A stretch of DNA of 42,613 bases from Phil1 sp964612925 (GTDB taxonomy: Bacteria > Bacillota > Clostridia > Christensenellales > CAG-138), in NCBI GenBank assembly GCA_964612925.1, contig CAZTFU010000014.1, forward strand, positions 1 to 42,613. The letters are read 5' to 3'. The notes under the pieces were generated by a model. The model worked only from the letters and a program-made list of their open reading frames with translations, was not told where the DNA came from and made no database searches. This document shows positions 1 to 8,537 of the stretch, in pieces. Position numbers and translations under genes: made by a program. Position 1 is the stretch's first letter. Every line of letters starts with the position of its first letter.

Positions 1-361
1 CCCCTCCTTATCCCGCTATGCGCGGGGCAAACGAGGTAAGGTAGGGACACATAAATTGAGTTTGTGCAGTGGTTTATTCTCACTGTAGGGCATAATTGAG
101 TATCTGTTGCACAGCGGCTCCGCCGCAGTTGCCTTTAGCAGAAGGCAAACTGACATGACGTTCGGCTCCGAACTCGCCCACATCCCCTCTTTATCCCGCT
201 AAGCGCGGGGCAAACGAGGTAAGAAGAAGATAACTAAATTGAGCTTTTGCAATGATGTACTCCCACTGTAGGACTTTACTTCTATCGTTTGCACAGCGGC
301 TCCGCCGCAGTTGCCTTGGGAGGAAGGCAAACTGAACCGACGGTACTCAAACTTCCCGCCA
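1..361. repeat. Two tandem copies of a ~183-bp hairpin-rich repeat
   Basis: Unit 1 spans about 1-180 and unit 2 about 184-361, offset by 182-183 bases. Both start with a near-identical block containing CCCGCTATGCGCGGGG or CCCGCTAAGCGCGGGG followed by CAAACGAGGTAAG. The middle is diverged but keeps AAATTGAG and CACTGTAGG. Both end with a shared block around GCACAGCGGCTCCGCCGCAG, then GTTGCCTT and AAGGCAAAC. Each unit can form three short hairpins: CCCGC/GCGGG, GCGGC/GCCGC and GTTGCCTT/AAGGCAAAC. There is no supported gene here. The stretch lies downstream of gap (minus strand) and may be a dispersed intergenic family. The left end may continue outside the window. Confidence 0.8.
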
Positions 362-421
362 AAGCCCCAAGACTCTTGTTCAATTCCTCGTTTAACATTG
401 CGAATTCCGAATTTGCAAACA

Positions 422-458
422 CAAAAACGCCCGCAACGCATAAATGCATCACGGGCGC
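422..458 (-). terminator. Rho-independent terminator of gap
   Basis: On the minus strand, 25 bases after the gap stop, CGCCCG pairs with CGGGCG around an inner TGCAT/ATGC stem, and a TTTTTGT tract follows. Confidence 0.75.
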
Positions 459-482
459 AGGTTAAACTAAAGGTGTGGGTGC

Positions 483-1496
483 TTATTCGGCATCCACCTT
501 TGCCATGTGTGCGATAAGATCGACTACCTTGCAGCTATAGCCCCATTCGTTATCATACCATGCGATAAGCTTCACAAAATTCGGGTTCAGGCTTATGCCG
601 GCGGTTGCATCGAATATGCAAATGTGCGGGTCGCTGTAGAAATCGCTTGAGACGACGGGCTGTTCGGTATAACCGATTATGCCGCGCCAATGCTCGCTTT
701 CGCTTGCATCCTTTATGGCCTGCTTGATTTCGTCATACGTTGCGCTCTTTTCGATGCGACAGGTCAGATCAACTATCGAAACATCGGGAGTGGGCACGCG
801 GATGCTCAGACCCGTAAGCTTGCCATTAAGCTCGGGTATTACCTTGCCGACGGCCTTTGCCGCACCGGTGGAGCTGGGTATAAGGTTGTGCGCTGCCGCA
901 CGGCCGCCGCGCCAATCCTTTTTGGATGAACCGTCAACAGTATTCTGCGTGGCGGTTATCGAATGCACGGTGGTCATAAGTCCTTCAACTATGCCGAATT
1001 TATCGTTTATCACCTTTGCAAGCGGGGCAAGGCAGTTCGTGGTACAGCTTGCGTTTGAAACAACATTCATGTCGCTTGTATATTCGTTGCTGTTTACGCC
1101 CATTACGAACATCTTCGCATCGCTTGAAGGGGCGGTTATGACGACTTTCTTTGCACCCGCCGCAATGTGTGCGCTTGCCTTTGCAACGGTAGTGTTTACG
1201 CCGCTTGATTCAACTATGTATTCCGCGCCGCACTCGCTCCACGGCACATCGCTTGCATTCATCTGCTGATATGTGCTTATGGCGCGGCCGTTTATGATAA
1301 GCTTATCGCCTTCGTATGAAACATCGCCGCCGAACACGCCGTGTACGGTGTCAAACTTGGTCATGTATGCCATGTAATCCGCCGAAATAAACGGATCGTT
1401 TATGCCGACAACCTCCATCTCCGGATGCTGTGCGCACACGCGAAGCACAAGCCTTCCTATTCGGCCAAAGCCATTGATTCCGATCTTTACTGCCAT
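483..1496 (-). CDS. gap: Glyceraldehyde-3-phosphate dehydrogenase
   Basis: Cytosolic glycolytic enzyme that oxidises glyceraldehyde-3-phosphate to 1,3-bisphosphoglycerate with NAD+ and phosphate. The 337-residue product has the normal family length. It begins with the dinucleotide-binding loop GINGFGRIGR. It carries the catalytic block SNASCTTNCLAPLAK with Cys151, and His178 in the HSITATQ segment. The C-terminal WYDNEWGYS signature is intact. The reading frame allows a TTG one codon earlier (1499), but the ATG at 1496 lies 9 bases after GGAGG and matches the usual MAVKIGING start. It is monocistronic here, with its own terminator, and no phosphoglycerate kinase or triosephosphate isomerase gene is adjacent. 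Identification is close to certain. Confidence 0.97.
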   Translation of the reverse strand: MAVKIGINGFGRIGRLVLRVCAQHPEMEVVGINDPFISADYMAYMTKFDTVHGVFGGDVSYEGDKLIINGRAISTYQQMNASDVPWSECGAEYIVESSGVNTTVAKASAHIAAGAKKVVITAPSSDAKMFVMGVNSNEYTSDMNVVSNASCTTNCLAPLAKVINDKFGIVEGLMTTVHSITATQNTVDGSSKKDWRGGRAAAHNLIPSSTGAAKAVGKVIPELNGKLTGLSIRVPTPDVSIVDLTCRIEKSATYDEIKQAIKDASESEHWRGIIGYTEQPVVSSDFYSDPHICIFDATAGISLNPNFVKLIAWYDNEWGYSCKVVDLIAHMAKVDAE

Positions 1497-1679
1497 CAAA
1501 TAGTACCTCCATAATATATCATATAGTAATTATAAACACAGCTTATATGAGCCGTTTACGGCCCATGCGGTATTCCGCGCAAATATGTTACCAAATAATG
1601 CGGTGGGTTTGCAATACCCTTGCGCCGCATGAAGCATATCAATATTCAAGATTAACCATAAGGCTAAATTGTATCGAGC

Positions 1680-2624
1680 TTATTCTTCACTGCCTTGGTC
1701 AAAGTTAAGCTTTTCGGCGGCTATGTAAAGCGGACGGTTGCGCACCTCATCATATATCCTGTTGAGATAGGCACCCTGCACGCCTATTGCACTAAGCGTG
1801 ATGCCGTGTATCAGCACAAGCGCATCTACCGCCCAAAGCCACGGGGCACAGCCTACGGTTGCCGCAATTATTATCAGCGCGATAAGCCCCAAAAAGCTTA
1901 GCCCCATAAGTGCTATGCCCGCATAAAGCGCAAGCGACATGGGCTTGTATGAAAAGCCGAGTATGCCGTCAAATGCAAGGCGTAGCATCTTTTTAAGCGT
2001 GTACTTTGTTTTGCCCGCCTGCCTTTCGTGACGGACGTATTCCACGGGAACGGCCTCAAAGCCCATCCAGCCGCTCATGCCGCGAAGGAAGCGGTTATGT
2101 TCACGCATTTTCAAGAATACGTCGGCAACCTTCCGGTCAAGCAGTCTGAAATCGCCCGTGTCAAGTGGAATGGGGTAGGCGCTCATTGCATTGAGCAGGC
2201 GGTAGTAGCAAAATGCGGTAAACTTTTTGAATATCGTTTCGCCTTCCCTTTTAAGACGCTTGCCGTATGCTATGTCGGCACCGTTTTCCCACGCCTTTAC
2301 AAGGTCGGCTATCACCTCGGGCGGGTCCTGAAGGTCGGCATCTATTATTATAAGCGCATCGCCGCGGGCGTTGTCCATGCCTGCAGTAACCGCAAGCTGA
2401 TGCCCAAAGTTGCGCGAAAAGCTTATAACGCGCACCTCCTTATGCTCCTTTGCGATTGAGCGGAGTTGACGCATGGTACCGTCTCGACTGCCATCGTTTA
2501 CATATATTATTTCATGCTCGTATTCGCTGAGTGCACGCATGGCCGCGCTCATGCGCAGATAGGAGGTTTCAAGTACCTCTTCCTCGTTGAACACGGGAAC
2601 TATGAGCGAAAGCATCTTTTTCAT
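1680..2624 (-). CDS. Family 2 glycosyltransferase, GtrB/DPMS-like, membrane
   Basis: Likely transfers a sugar from a nucleotide donor to a polyprenyl phosphate at the inner face of the membrane, which is the usual role of this subfamily. The 314-residue protein opens with SLIVPVFNEEEVL, the GT-A start. IIYVNDGSRDGT and IIDADLQDPPEVI supply the donor and metal-binding aspartates. GDFRLLDRK and RHERQAGKTKYTLKKM are typical of GtrB and polyisoprenyl-phosphate transferases. Two hydrophobic segments near residues 230-255 and 265-290 form the C-terminal membrane anchor. It is read from the same strand as gap but separated by 180 bases. The sugar and final acceptor cannot be read from sequence. The start ATG has only a weak Shine-Dalgarno (AGGCAGGG). 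Confidence 0.88.
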   Translation of the reverse strand: MKKMLSLIVPVFNEEEVLETSYLRMSAAMRALSEYEHEIIYVNDGSRDGTMRQLRSIAKEHKEVRVISFSRNFGHQLAVTAGMDNARGDALIIIDADLQDPPEVIADLVKAWENGADIAYGKRLKREGETIFKKFTAFCYYRLLNAMSAYPIPLDTGDFRLLDRKVADVFLKMREHNRFLRGMSGWMGFEAVPVEYVRHERQAGKTKYTLKKMLRLAFDGILGFSYKPMSLALYAGIALMGLSFLGLIALIIIAATVGCAPWLWAVDALVLIHGITLSAIGVQGAYLNRIYDEVRNRPLYIAAEKLNFDQGSEE

Positions 2625-2720
2625 ATTGAAAGCCCTGCCTTTGAGTATAATTATACCAATATTATAACCATATTTTGCACCATAAACAACCGCCGCAATA
2701 TTTGTTTACATTTTGCCGCA

Positions 2721-2749
2721 TTGAGACGGAAAGAACCATGTGTTATACT
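2721..2749 (+). promoter_or_regulatory. Sigma-A-type promoter for the 2785 gene
   Basis: TTGAGA (2721-2726) and TATACT (2744-2749) are separated by 17 bases. The -10 lies just upstream of the ATGs at 2764 and 2785. This argues against the in-frame ATG at 2740, which falls inside the promoter. Confidence 0.6.
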
Positions 2750-2784
2750 ATACTCGAATAAATATGGGATACGGTGCTTGTACC

Positions 2785-3993
2785 ATGAAACGATATCACG
2801 GAAAACGGCGCAAAATAGGCCGCCGCAGGCGCAGCCTTAATTCAACTGTTTGGGGGCCGATATTGGCTTTTTCGGCAACCGTTATAGGCATACTCGGCAT
2901 AATTGCGGCAATAGTGTTTGTTGCGCTTCCTCGGCTTATGCCGCTTATAGGCGTGGATTACCGCACGCCGTTTGCCCCAACGCCCACGCCAAGCCCCACT
3001 CCGCGCCCAACGCCCACGCCAAACCCCATGGAAGCATTTGATGCAGAGGCCGCCGAAACGGAAGTGGTTTTTGACGAAATTCGCGACTATAAATGGTTTG
3101 GCGACCCGTATTTCTACGGCGATAAGCTTATGCTTACGGGCGGTAAGCTTATAGACGGCAAATCCGTAATGTGCGACTTACTCATTTGGGATCCTGCGGA
3201 GCGCAGTGTTGAAAGGCTTGATATAGCACTTGAGAACACCCATTTTATGTTCCCCAAGTTCAATGATGATTGGATAGTGTACCTTGATGCGAATTATTCG
3301 GGCGGCGGCAAGCTTTGCGCGGTGAACAGGAATTCATCCTCGCTTACGCCCGTGATTATAAAGACCGTATATACGGGCCAGTGTGAGCCCATGCTTTACA
3401 ATAACTACGTTGCATGGACGGAGCGCACGGGTACCCGCATGGACAAGCTGTTTGTGTGCGACCTTACAACGCTTGAAACGACCACATTGCACATGTTCAG
3501 CAACAATTCATACGGGCAGAGCCTGCCTTCGCTTATAGACGGAGTGCTTGTGTGGGCAGATGCGCAGACAAGCGGTACCACGGATGAGGAGGATATAAGC
3601 GTTATCTATTCGGTAAAGCTCGGCTCCGCCTCAATAAACACGATAAATGCGGGCACATATGTACACGACCCCATGTCAAACGGCAGATATACGGCATGGC
3701 TTGACACACATCATTCGCCCGAAGCAAAGCTTTATTGTCTTGCCCCGGGCAGCAAGGAAGCGAGTGTGGTTGCCGAGGGAGTTGTGCAGTTCGGCATGGA
3801 TAAGGAATTTTTGGCATACAGCAAGGACGAGACGATATACCTTTACCGTTTTGACAACAAAAAGACCTATAAGCTTTCGGGCGAATACGAAAAGGCTCAG
3901 TTTATGGGGGTGAGTGACGGCAGGGTAATATGGATGGACGTTACAAGCCGAGAAAGAGACATATTAAAATATGCGGAGGTGCCGAATGACTAA
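2785..3993 (+). CDS. Membrane-anchored propeller-like surface protein
   Basis: I do not recognise a named family. The ~402-residue protein starts with a very basic stretch (KRYHGKRRKIGRRRR). One membrane helix follows at about residues 25-50, then a Pro/Thr linker (PTPTPSPTPRPTPTPNP) and a ~300-residue extracellular domain. That domain has repeated segments such as DLLIWDPAERSVERL, DNYIAW-like YNNYVAWTER, DGVLVWAD, GRYTAWLD and DGRVIWMD, spaced about 45-50 residues apart. This pattern suggests a TolB/WD-like beta-propeller (inference). The proposed ATG at 2785 gives the basic N-terminus, and 2764 is a possible alternative. The 3' end overlaps radA by 8 bases, so the two are probably co-transcribed, although no shared function is evident. 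Confidence 0.75.
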   Translation: MKRYHGKRRKIGRRRRSLNSTVWGPILAFSATVIGILGIIAAIVFVALPRLMPLIGVDYRTPFAPTPTPSPTPRPTPTPNPMEAFDAEAAETEVVFDEIRDYKWFGDPYFYGDKLMLTGGKLIDGKSVMCDLLIWDPAERSVERLDIALENTHFMFPKFNDDWIVYLDANYSGGGKLCAVNRNSSSLTPVIIKTVYTGQCEPMLYNNYVAWTERTGTRMDKLFVCDLTTLETTTLHMFSNNSYGQSLPSLIDGVLVWADAQTSGTTDEEDISVIYSVKLGSASINTINAGTYVHDPMSNGRYTAWLDTHHSPEAKLYCLAPGSKEASVVAEGVVQFGMDKEFLAYSKDETIYLYRFDNKKTYKLSGEYEKAQFMGVSDGRVIWMDVTSRERDILKYAEVPND

Positions 3994-5329
3994 GGGCGCA
4001 AAGACGGTATTCGTGTGCGGCGAATGCGGGTATGAAAGCAGTAAATGGCTTGGCCGTTGCCCAAACTGCGAAAGCTGGAACACGTTTGTTGAAGCGGCAC
4101 CCATAGCGCAGACGAAAAGGAGCACATCGGCTCAGCGGGCATTGCCGCTGAGAGAGGTTCATTCCGATGCCGCAAAGCGCATACCAAGCGGCATTGCGGA
4201 GCTTGACAGGGTACTTGGCGGCGGCATAGTGGGTGGCAGTGCGGTATTGCTCGGCGGTGACCCGGGGATAGGCAAGTCTACCTTGCTTATGCAGATGGCG
4301 GGTTCCCTTACCGCACAGGGTACGGTGCTTTATGTTACGGGCGAGGAAAGCGCGGCACAGCTGAAGTTGAGGGCACAGCGCCTTGGCGCAAACGGTGACA
4401 TGCTGTTGCTTGCCGAAACGGACATAAGCATAATAGAGGCCGAGATAGACCGCGTAAAGCCCGCTTTTTTGATAATAGACTCCATACAGACCATGTATTG
4501 TGCCGACATAAGCTCCGCACCCGGCAGTGTAAGTCAGGTGCGCGAGGCTACGGCATTCTTGACCCGCATTGCAAAAACCACGGGCACCGCTGTATTCATA
4601 GTGGGTCACGTTACAAAGGAGGGTGCTATAGCGGGGCCGCGAATACTTGAGCATATGGTGGATACTGTGCTGTCCTTTGAAGGTGATAGGCATGACGCAT
4701 TTCGCCTACTGCGCAGTGTGAAGAACAGATACGGTTCCACAAACGAAATAGGCGTTTTTGAAATGGGCGAACGCGGCATGGAAGAAATACCAGACCCTTC
4801 TTCAATGTTCCTAACGGGTACCGATGCGCCGGGTTGCGCGGTTACATGTGCGCTTGAGGGCACACGACCCATGCTTGTTGAGGTACAGTCGCTTATATCA
4901 AACACGCCATTTTCAAATCCGCGCCGAATGAGTGCGGGACTTGAACTGAACAGGCTTATTCTCCTCTTGGCCGTGCTTGAAAAGAAGGCATATCTTTCCC
5001 TTGCGGACAAGGATGTTTATATAAACGTCGTTGGCGGTATACGGCTTGAGGAACGTTGCTGTGACCTTGCGGTGGCAATGTGCATAGCAAGTGCGCTGCT
5101 GGATGTTCCATTGCCCAAGAACACCGTGTGCCTTGGCGAAATATCGCTTACGGGAGAGGTGCGCGGTGCGGGCAGGATGGAAAAACGAACTGCCGAATGT
5201 GCCCGCCTTGGCTATAAGCGGCTTATAATACCGCGCCATGCTACATTTAAGGCTCCCGAAGGGGTGGAACTTGTTCGCGTGGGCACACTTGCCGAGGCCG
5301 TGCGCATACTTGCCCCCGCAAGAAGCTAA
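3986..5329 (+). CDS. radA: DNA repair protein RadA
   Basis: RadA is a RecA-like ATPase that drives branch migration during recombinational repair. The 447-residue product has the N-terminal zinc finger (Cys11, Cys14, Cys25, Cys28). The Walker A loop GGDPGIGKST sits at about 90-99, and Walker B-like FLIIDSIQT follows. The RadA-specific KNRYG motif lies near 247. The C-terminal Lon-protease-like domain includes DVYINVVGGIRLEE and lacks a protease dyad, as is normal. GGAGGTG at 3975-3981 places the start at ATG 3986 and not at the in-frame ATG 3971. It overlaps the upstream gene by 8 bases and the downstream small gene by one base (TAATG), forming a tight unit. Confidence 0.97.
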   Translation: MTKGAKTVFVCGECGYESSKWLGRCPNCESWNTFVEAAPIAQTKRSTSAQRALPLREVHSDAAKRIPSGIAELDRVLGGGIVGGSAVLLGGDPGIGKSTLLMQMAGSLTAQGTVLYVTGEESAAQLKLRAQRLGANGDMLLLAETDISIIEAEIDRVKPAFLIIDSIQTMYCADISSAPGSVSQVREATAFLTRIAKTTGTAVFIVGHVTKEGAIAGPRILEHMVDTVLSFEGDRHDAFRLLRSVKNRYGSTNEIGVFEMGERGMEEIPDPSSMFLTGTDAPGCAVTCALEGTRPMLVEVQSLISNTPFSNPRRMSAGLELNRLILLLAVLEKKAYLSLADKDVYINVVGGIRLEERCCDLAVAMCIASALLDVPLPKNTVCLGEISLTGEVRGAGRMEKRTAECARLGYKRLIIPRHATFKAPEGVELVRVGTLAEAVRILAPARS

Positions 5330-5772
5330 TGAAGCGCATATTGTACATATTCATTCAGTGCACATGGGGCGCGGTGCAAAGCATTATGGGTGCGGGGCTG
5401 ATGCTGCTGCTTGGCAAACAGAAGCATTTCAGAGGGCCTTATCGCTGTGCCATTCTTACTGAATATAATTCTGATACTCTGCCGCGCTGTATGCGTACAC
5501 TTGGCAGCGTGTCACTCGGCATGTTCATATTCGTCAATGCCACGCGGGGAGAAGATAACGCAAATCGCACCGCCGCGCACGAGTACGGCCATACCATACA
5601 ATCGATACTGCTTGGGCCGCTGTACCTGTTTATAGTCGGCATACCGAGCTTTTTGTGGTGCAAATACTATTCTCGTCACCGTGCGGAGTATACTGCGCGC
5701 GGCATAGATTACTGTTCACGTTTTCCCGAAAAACAGGCAACATACTACGGAAATAAGCTGTGCTCGAAATAA
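5329..5772 (+). CDS. Small membrane protein with HEYGH motif
   Basis: A 147-residue protein of unknown function. It has an N-terminal hydrophobic segment (about residues 5-28), a second around 58-70, and a third at about 95-112 (ILLGPLYLFIVGIPSFLW). Between them sits AHEYGHTIQSILLGP, which matches the HExxH zinc-protease core. The protein is too short for a typical M48 or M50 peptidase, and no clear third zinc ligand can be assigned beyond the downstream Glu in FPEKQA. I recall similar short hypothetical proteins in Clostridia, but cannot name the family. It is translationally coupled to radA by a one-base overlap. Proteolytic activity is unproven. Confidence 0.75.
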   Translation: MKRILYIFIQCTWGAVQSIMGAGLMLLLGKQKHFRGPYRCAILTEYNSDTLPRCMRTLGSVSLGMFIFVNATRGEDNANRTAAHEYGHTIQSILLGPLYLFIVGIPSFLWCKYYSRHRAEYTARGIDYCSRFPEKQATYYGNKLCSK

Positions 5773-5800
5773 TTCGGTCGCATCCGTACCGATAATGGTA

Positions 5801-5852
5801 TTGACATGAAACGAAAATAACATATAATATAATGCGTGTTATATAATACACG
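5801..5852 (+). promoter_or_regulatory. Promoter and possible operator of the ABC pair
   Basis: TTGACA (5801-5806) and TATAAT (5823-5828) are separated by 16 bases. Just downstream, CGTGT and ACACG (5835-5852) form an imperfect inverted repeat around an AT-rich centre, where a GntR-type repressor could bind. No regulator gene is adjacent, so the operator role is a guess. Confidence 0.55.
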
Positions 5853-5895
5853 TTATGGAACAGAAACTGCCGACGGCAGGAAAGGACAGCTTAAA

Positions 5896-6606
5896 ATGCT
5901 TCGTATAGAGAATTTAACAAAAACATACGGCAGTCACAAGGCGGTGGACGACTTGTCACTGCATATTGCACCGGGCGAGATATACGGTTTTATCGGCCAC
6001 AACGGCGCAGGCAAAACCACAACGCTTAAATCCGCGGCGGGTATACTTCGCTTTGACAGCGGCGAAATATATATAGACGGCCGCTCCGTAAAGACGGAGA
6101 GCATTGCTTGCAAGCGCGATATGGCGTATATTCCCGATAATCCCGATATGTACTCCTTTTTGACGGGCAGGCAATATCTTAACTTTATTGCGGACATATA
6201 CGGTATGAGCGCAAACGATAGGGCCGCGCAGATAGCAAAATATGCAGAACTTTTTGAAATAAGCAATGCTCTTGAGTTGAAGATAAACGCTCTTTCTCAT
6301 GGCATGAAGCAAAAGGTGGCCATAATAAGTGCATTTATGCACCGCCCAAAGCTTTTAATGATGGATGAGCCGTTTGTCGGCCTTGACCCGATAGCCGCGC
6401 ACAGGCTAAAGCTTACCATGCGGGAGCTTTGCGATAACGGGGGAGCGATATTCTTCTCTACCCATGTGCTCGAGGTGGCGGAAAAGCTTTGCGATAAGGT
6501 GGCAATAATAAAGGGCGGCAAGCTTTTGAAGTGCGGAACCATGGAGCAGGTGAAGGGAGACGCTTCACTTGAAAACGTGTTTTTGGAGCTTGAAGAAGAT
6601 GTTTAA
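5896..6606 (+). CDS. ABC transporter ATP-binding protein
   Basis: A 236-residue ATPase that powers the permease encoded next to it. Walker A is GHNGAGKTT near residue 38. The signature loop is the variant NALSHGMKQKV instead of LSGGQ, which is common in ABC-2-type exporters. Walker B is LLMMDEPFVGLDP, and the switch histidine is in FFSTHVLEVAEK. The start at 5896 follows AGGAAAGGA at the right spacing; the frame stays open further upstream but runs into the promoter region. The stop overlaps the permease start by 8 bases. The substrate is unknown; short ABC-2 systems like this often handle membrane stress, peptides or antibiotics. Confidence 0.92.
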   Translation: MLRIENLTKTYGSHKAVDDLSLHIAPGEIYGFIGHNGAGKTTTLKSAAGILRFDSGEIYIDGRSVKTESIACKRDMAYIPDNPDMYSFLTGRQYLNFIADIYGMSANDRAAQIAKYAELFEISNALELKINALSHGMKQKVAIISAFMHRPKLLMMDEPFVGLDPIAAHRLKLTMRELCDNGGAIFFSTHVLEVAEKLCDKVAIIKGGKLLKCGTMEQVKGDASLENVFLELEEDV

Positions 6607-8206
6607 GTCCCTTTTTAAGGTGAGGATAGCGGCACTTATAAATTCGCTGTTTTCACGCGCAAACAATTCGAATAAAAAAGGCGGCTCGACACTCGGAAAA
6701 ATAGTCGTGGCATTACTTATTGCGTATGTGGTCGTGGTAGTTGCGGGCATGTTCATAACGCTGTTTTACACCCTTGCAACCGCGTTTCACGCTTCGGGGC
6801 TTGATTGGCTTTACGGTGCGGTGGCGGGTCTTGTAGCGGCGGCGCTGTGCCTTATTGGGTCGGTATTCACGGCGCAGTCTCAGCTTTACAATGCTTCCGA
6901 CAATGAATTGCTGCTTTCGATGCCCGTAACAAGTGCGGCAATACTTGCAAGCCGCATGGCAACACTTCTGCTTATAAACTATTTTTATGAAGCGATAGTG
7001 GTTCTGCCCGCGGCGGCGGTGTGGCTTATATGCGGCCTGCCGATAAGTGTCGGCTCGGTTATATGCTCGGCCTTGGGCTTCATAATATTGCCGCTACTGC
7101 CGCTTACATTAAGCTGTATACTCGGCGGGCTTATAGAGGCCGTGACCGTGCGCATGAAGAATAAAAACATAGTGTCACTTGTGTTTTCACTTGTGCTGAT
7201 GGCGGCATACTTTTACGTCTGCTTTAATGCGGAAAATGCAGTGTCCGCACTTGTAGCAAACATTGCGGGCCTTGCGGATAGATTTGCGGGTGTGCTTATG
7301 CCGTTTTACCGGTTGGGCAGTGCATCCGCATATGGTAGCGTAGGGGAGCTTATTCTGTTTGTGCTTTGCTGTGCGGTGCCGTTTGCGATAGTGTATTACA
7401 TATTGTCAAAAAGCTTTATCCGCATTGCAACTCAAAAGCACGGTGATGCGGCGGTTAAGCCGATAAGACGCGGCACGGAGCGGGTGCGCGGCGCATTTGC
7501 GGCTATAGTAAATAAAGAAATACGCCGCTTTACGAGCAGCAGTACATATATGCTCAATGCGGGACTGGGGCTTGTGCTTATGGCCGCGGCGACCGTAATG
7601 CTTTATGTGAAGCGCGAAAGTGTCGAAACCGTGTTTGCCGTGTTCGGCGCACAAAACATAGTGCTTATAATAGGCACTGCACTTTGCGCGATAGGCAGCA
7701 TGGTTATAATATCCGCATCGAGCATATCGCTTGAGGGCAAGGGACTGTGGATATTGCAATCTTTGCCGCTTGACGGTTTTGTGGTGCTTAGGGCAAAGGC
7801 ATTCACGCACATTATGATTGCCGCACCCGTGGCGGCCGTGTGTGCCGTTGCGGCGGGCGTGATAGTAAAGCTTACATTGGTGCAGACAGTCTGCTTGGCA
7901 CTGCTTGCGCTCGGTTTTACGGCATTTACGGCCTATTTTGGCGTGGTGATAAACTTAAGGTTCCACCGCTTTGATTGGATAAACGAAGCAATGGTCATAA
8001 AAAGCAGTATATCGGTAGCCATTGCAATGTTCGGCTCTATGGCGGCAGCCGTTTTGCCTGCGGCAGTGTATTTGCTTTTTGTACATGAGAAGGTATCCGC
8101 AACCGCATATATGTTCATATGGGTGGCGGCATTTATACTTATAAGTGCGGCAATGGATGCATACATAAAAAAGCACGGCAACGAAAAGTATGCCGCACTT
8201 GCGTAG
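6599..8206 (+). CDS. ABC-2-like multi-pass permease
   Basis: A 535-residue membrane protein with about twelve hydrophobic segments. These include ones near residues 35-60, 70-95, 125-155, 160-185, 200-220, 245-270, 315-340 and 350-375, then several more to the C-terminus. The cytoplasmic stretch around residues 275-310 is basic. The start at ATG 6599 overlaps the ATPase gene, and the GGAG in that gene (about 6585) can serve as its ribosome binding site. It pairs with the ATPase as one transporter. No transport substrate can be inferred. A structured repeat begins 6 bases after its stop and probably acts as its terminator. Confidence 0.85.
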   Translation: MFKSLFKVRIAALINSLFSRANNSNKKGGSTLGKIVVALLIAYVVVVVAGMFITLFYTLATAFHASGLDWLYGAVAGLVAAALCLIGSVFTAQSQLYNASDNELLLSMPVTSAAILASRMATLLLINYFYEAIVVLPAAAVWLICGLPISVGSVICSALGFIILPLLPLTLSCILGGLIEAVTVRMKNKNIVSLVFSLVLMAAYFYVCFNAENAVSALVANIAGLADRFAGVLMPFYRLGSASAYGSVGELILFVLCCAVPFAIVYYILSKSFIRIATQKHGDAAVKPIRRGTERVRGAFAAIVNKEIRRFTSSSTYMLNAGLGLVLMAAATVMLYVKRESVETVFAVFGAQNIVLIIGTALCAIGSMVIISASSISLEGKGLWILQSLPLDGFVVLRAKAFTHIMIAAPVAAVCAVAAGVIVKLTLVQTVCLALLALGFTAFTAYFGVVINLRFHRFDWINEAMVIKSSISVAIAMFGSMAAAVLPAAVYLLFVHEKVSATAYMFIWVAAFILISAAMDAYIKKHGNEKYAALA

Positions 8207-8212
8207 GAGCAT

Positions 8213-8394
8213 CGAAAAAGTGGCAAATTGCCACTTTTTCGAGTTTTCTCGCTCTTTTGCCTCTCGCATTCGTTCACGGGCGACAAAAGAGCGCAAAGTA
8301 CGAAAACCTATGGGTTTTCATCCGTTTTGACGCACATGTCGTCAAAGCCGGAATCAAATTAAGGGGCTGCCGCCCGGGAGCAACCCCGTTTTTT
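8213..8394 (+). repeat. Structured 3' repeat element, copy 1
   Basis: An element of about 180 bp beginning 6 bases after the permease stop. In order it holds an exact palindrome at 8213-8241 (core GTGGCAAATTGCCAC flanked by A and T tracts), a long stem with arms 8250-8259 and 8284-8293, and a GAAAACC/GGTTTTC hairpin. A TTTGACG/CGTCAAA hairpin and a final GGGG/CCCC stem with a T6 tract (8390-8394) follow. The first palindrome and the last stem both look like intrinsic terminators. It matches 23645-23810 on the opposite strand at roughly 85% identity by eye. The 8395-8485 stretch after it holds no gene, only a weak AAGCC/GGCTT hairpin followed by T's near 8405-8427. Confidence 0.85.
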
Positions 8395-8485
8395 AGATAG
8401 ACTGAAGCCCCCTAAAGAGGCTTTTTATGTTAAAATGCCGCCTGATAGGCTCATGGTGCACAAAATGTGAAAACTTCCAAAACTG

Positions 8486-8514
8486 TTGATAAATACGCAT
8501 AAAAGGCGTATAAT
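8486..8514 (+). promoter_or_regulatory. hicAB promoter with embedded inverted-repeat operator
   Basis: TTGATA (8486-8491) and TATAAT (8509-8514) have an ideal 17-base spacer. The spacer and -10 contain a perfect inverted repeat, ATACGC (8493-8498) and GCGTAT (8506-8511), separated by 7 bases. A repressor bound there would cover the polymerase site, as expected for autoregulation by HicB. Confidence 0.7.
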
Positions 8515-8537
8515 AATAGAGGATTGGAGGGTAAGGT

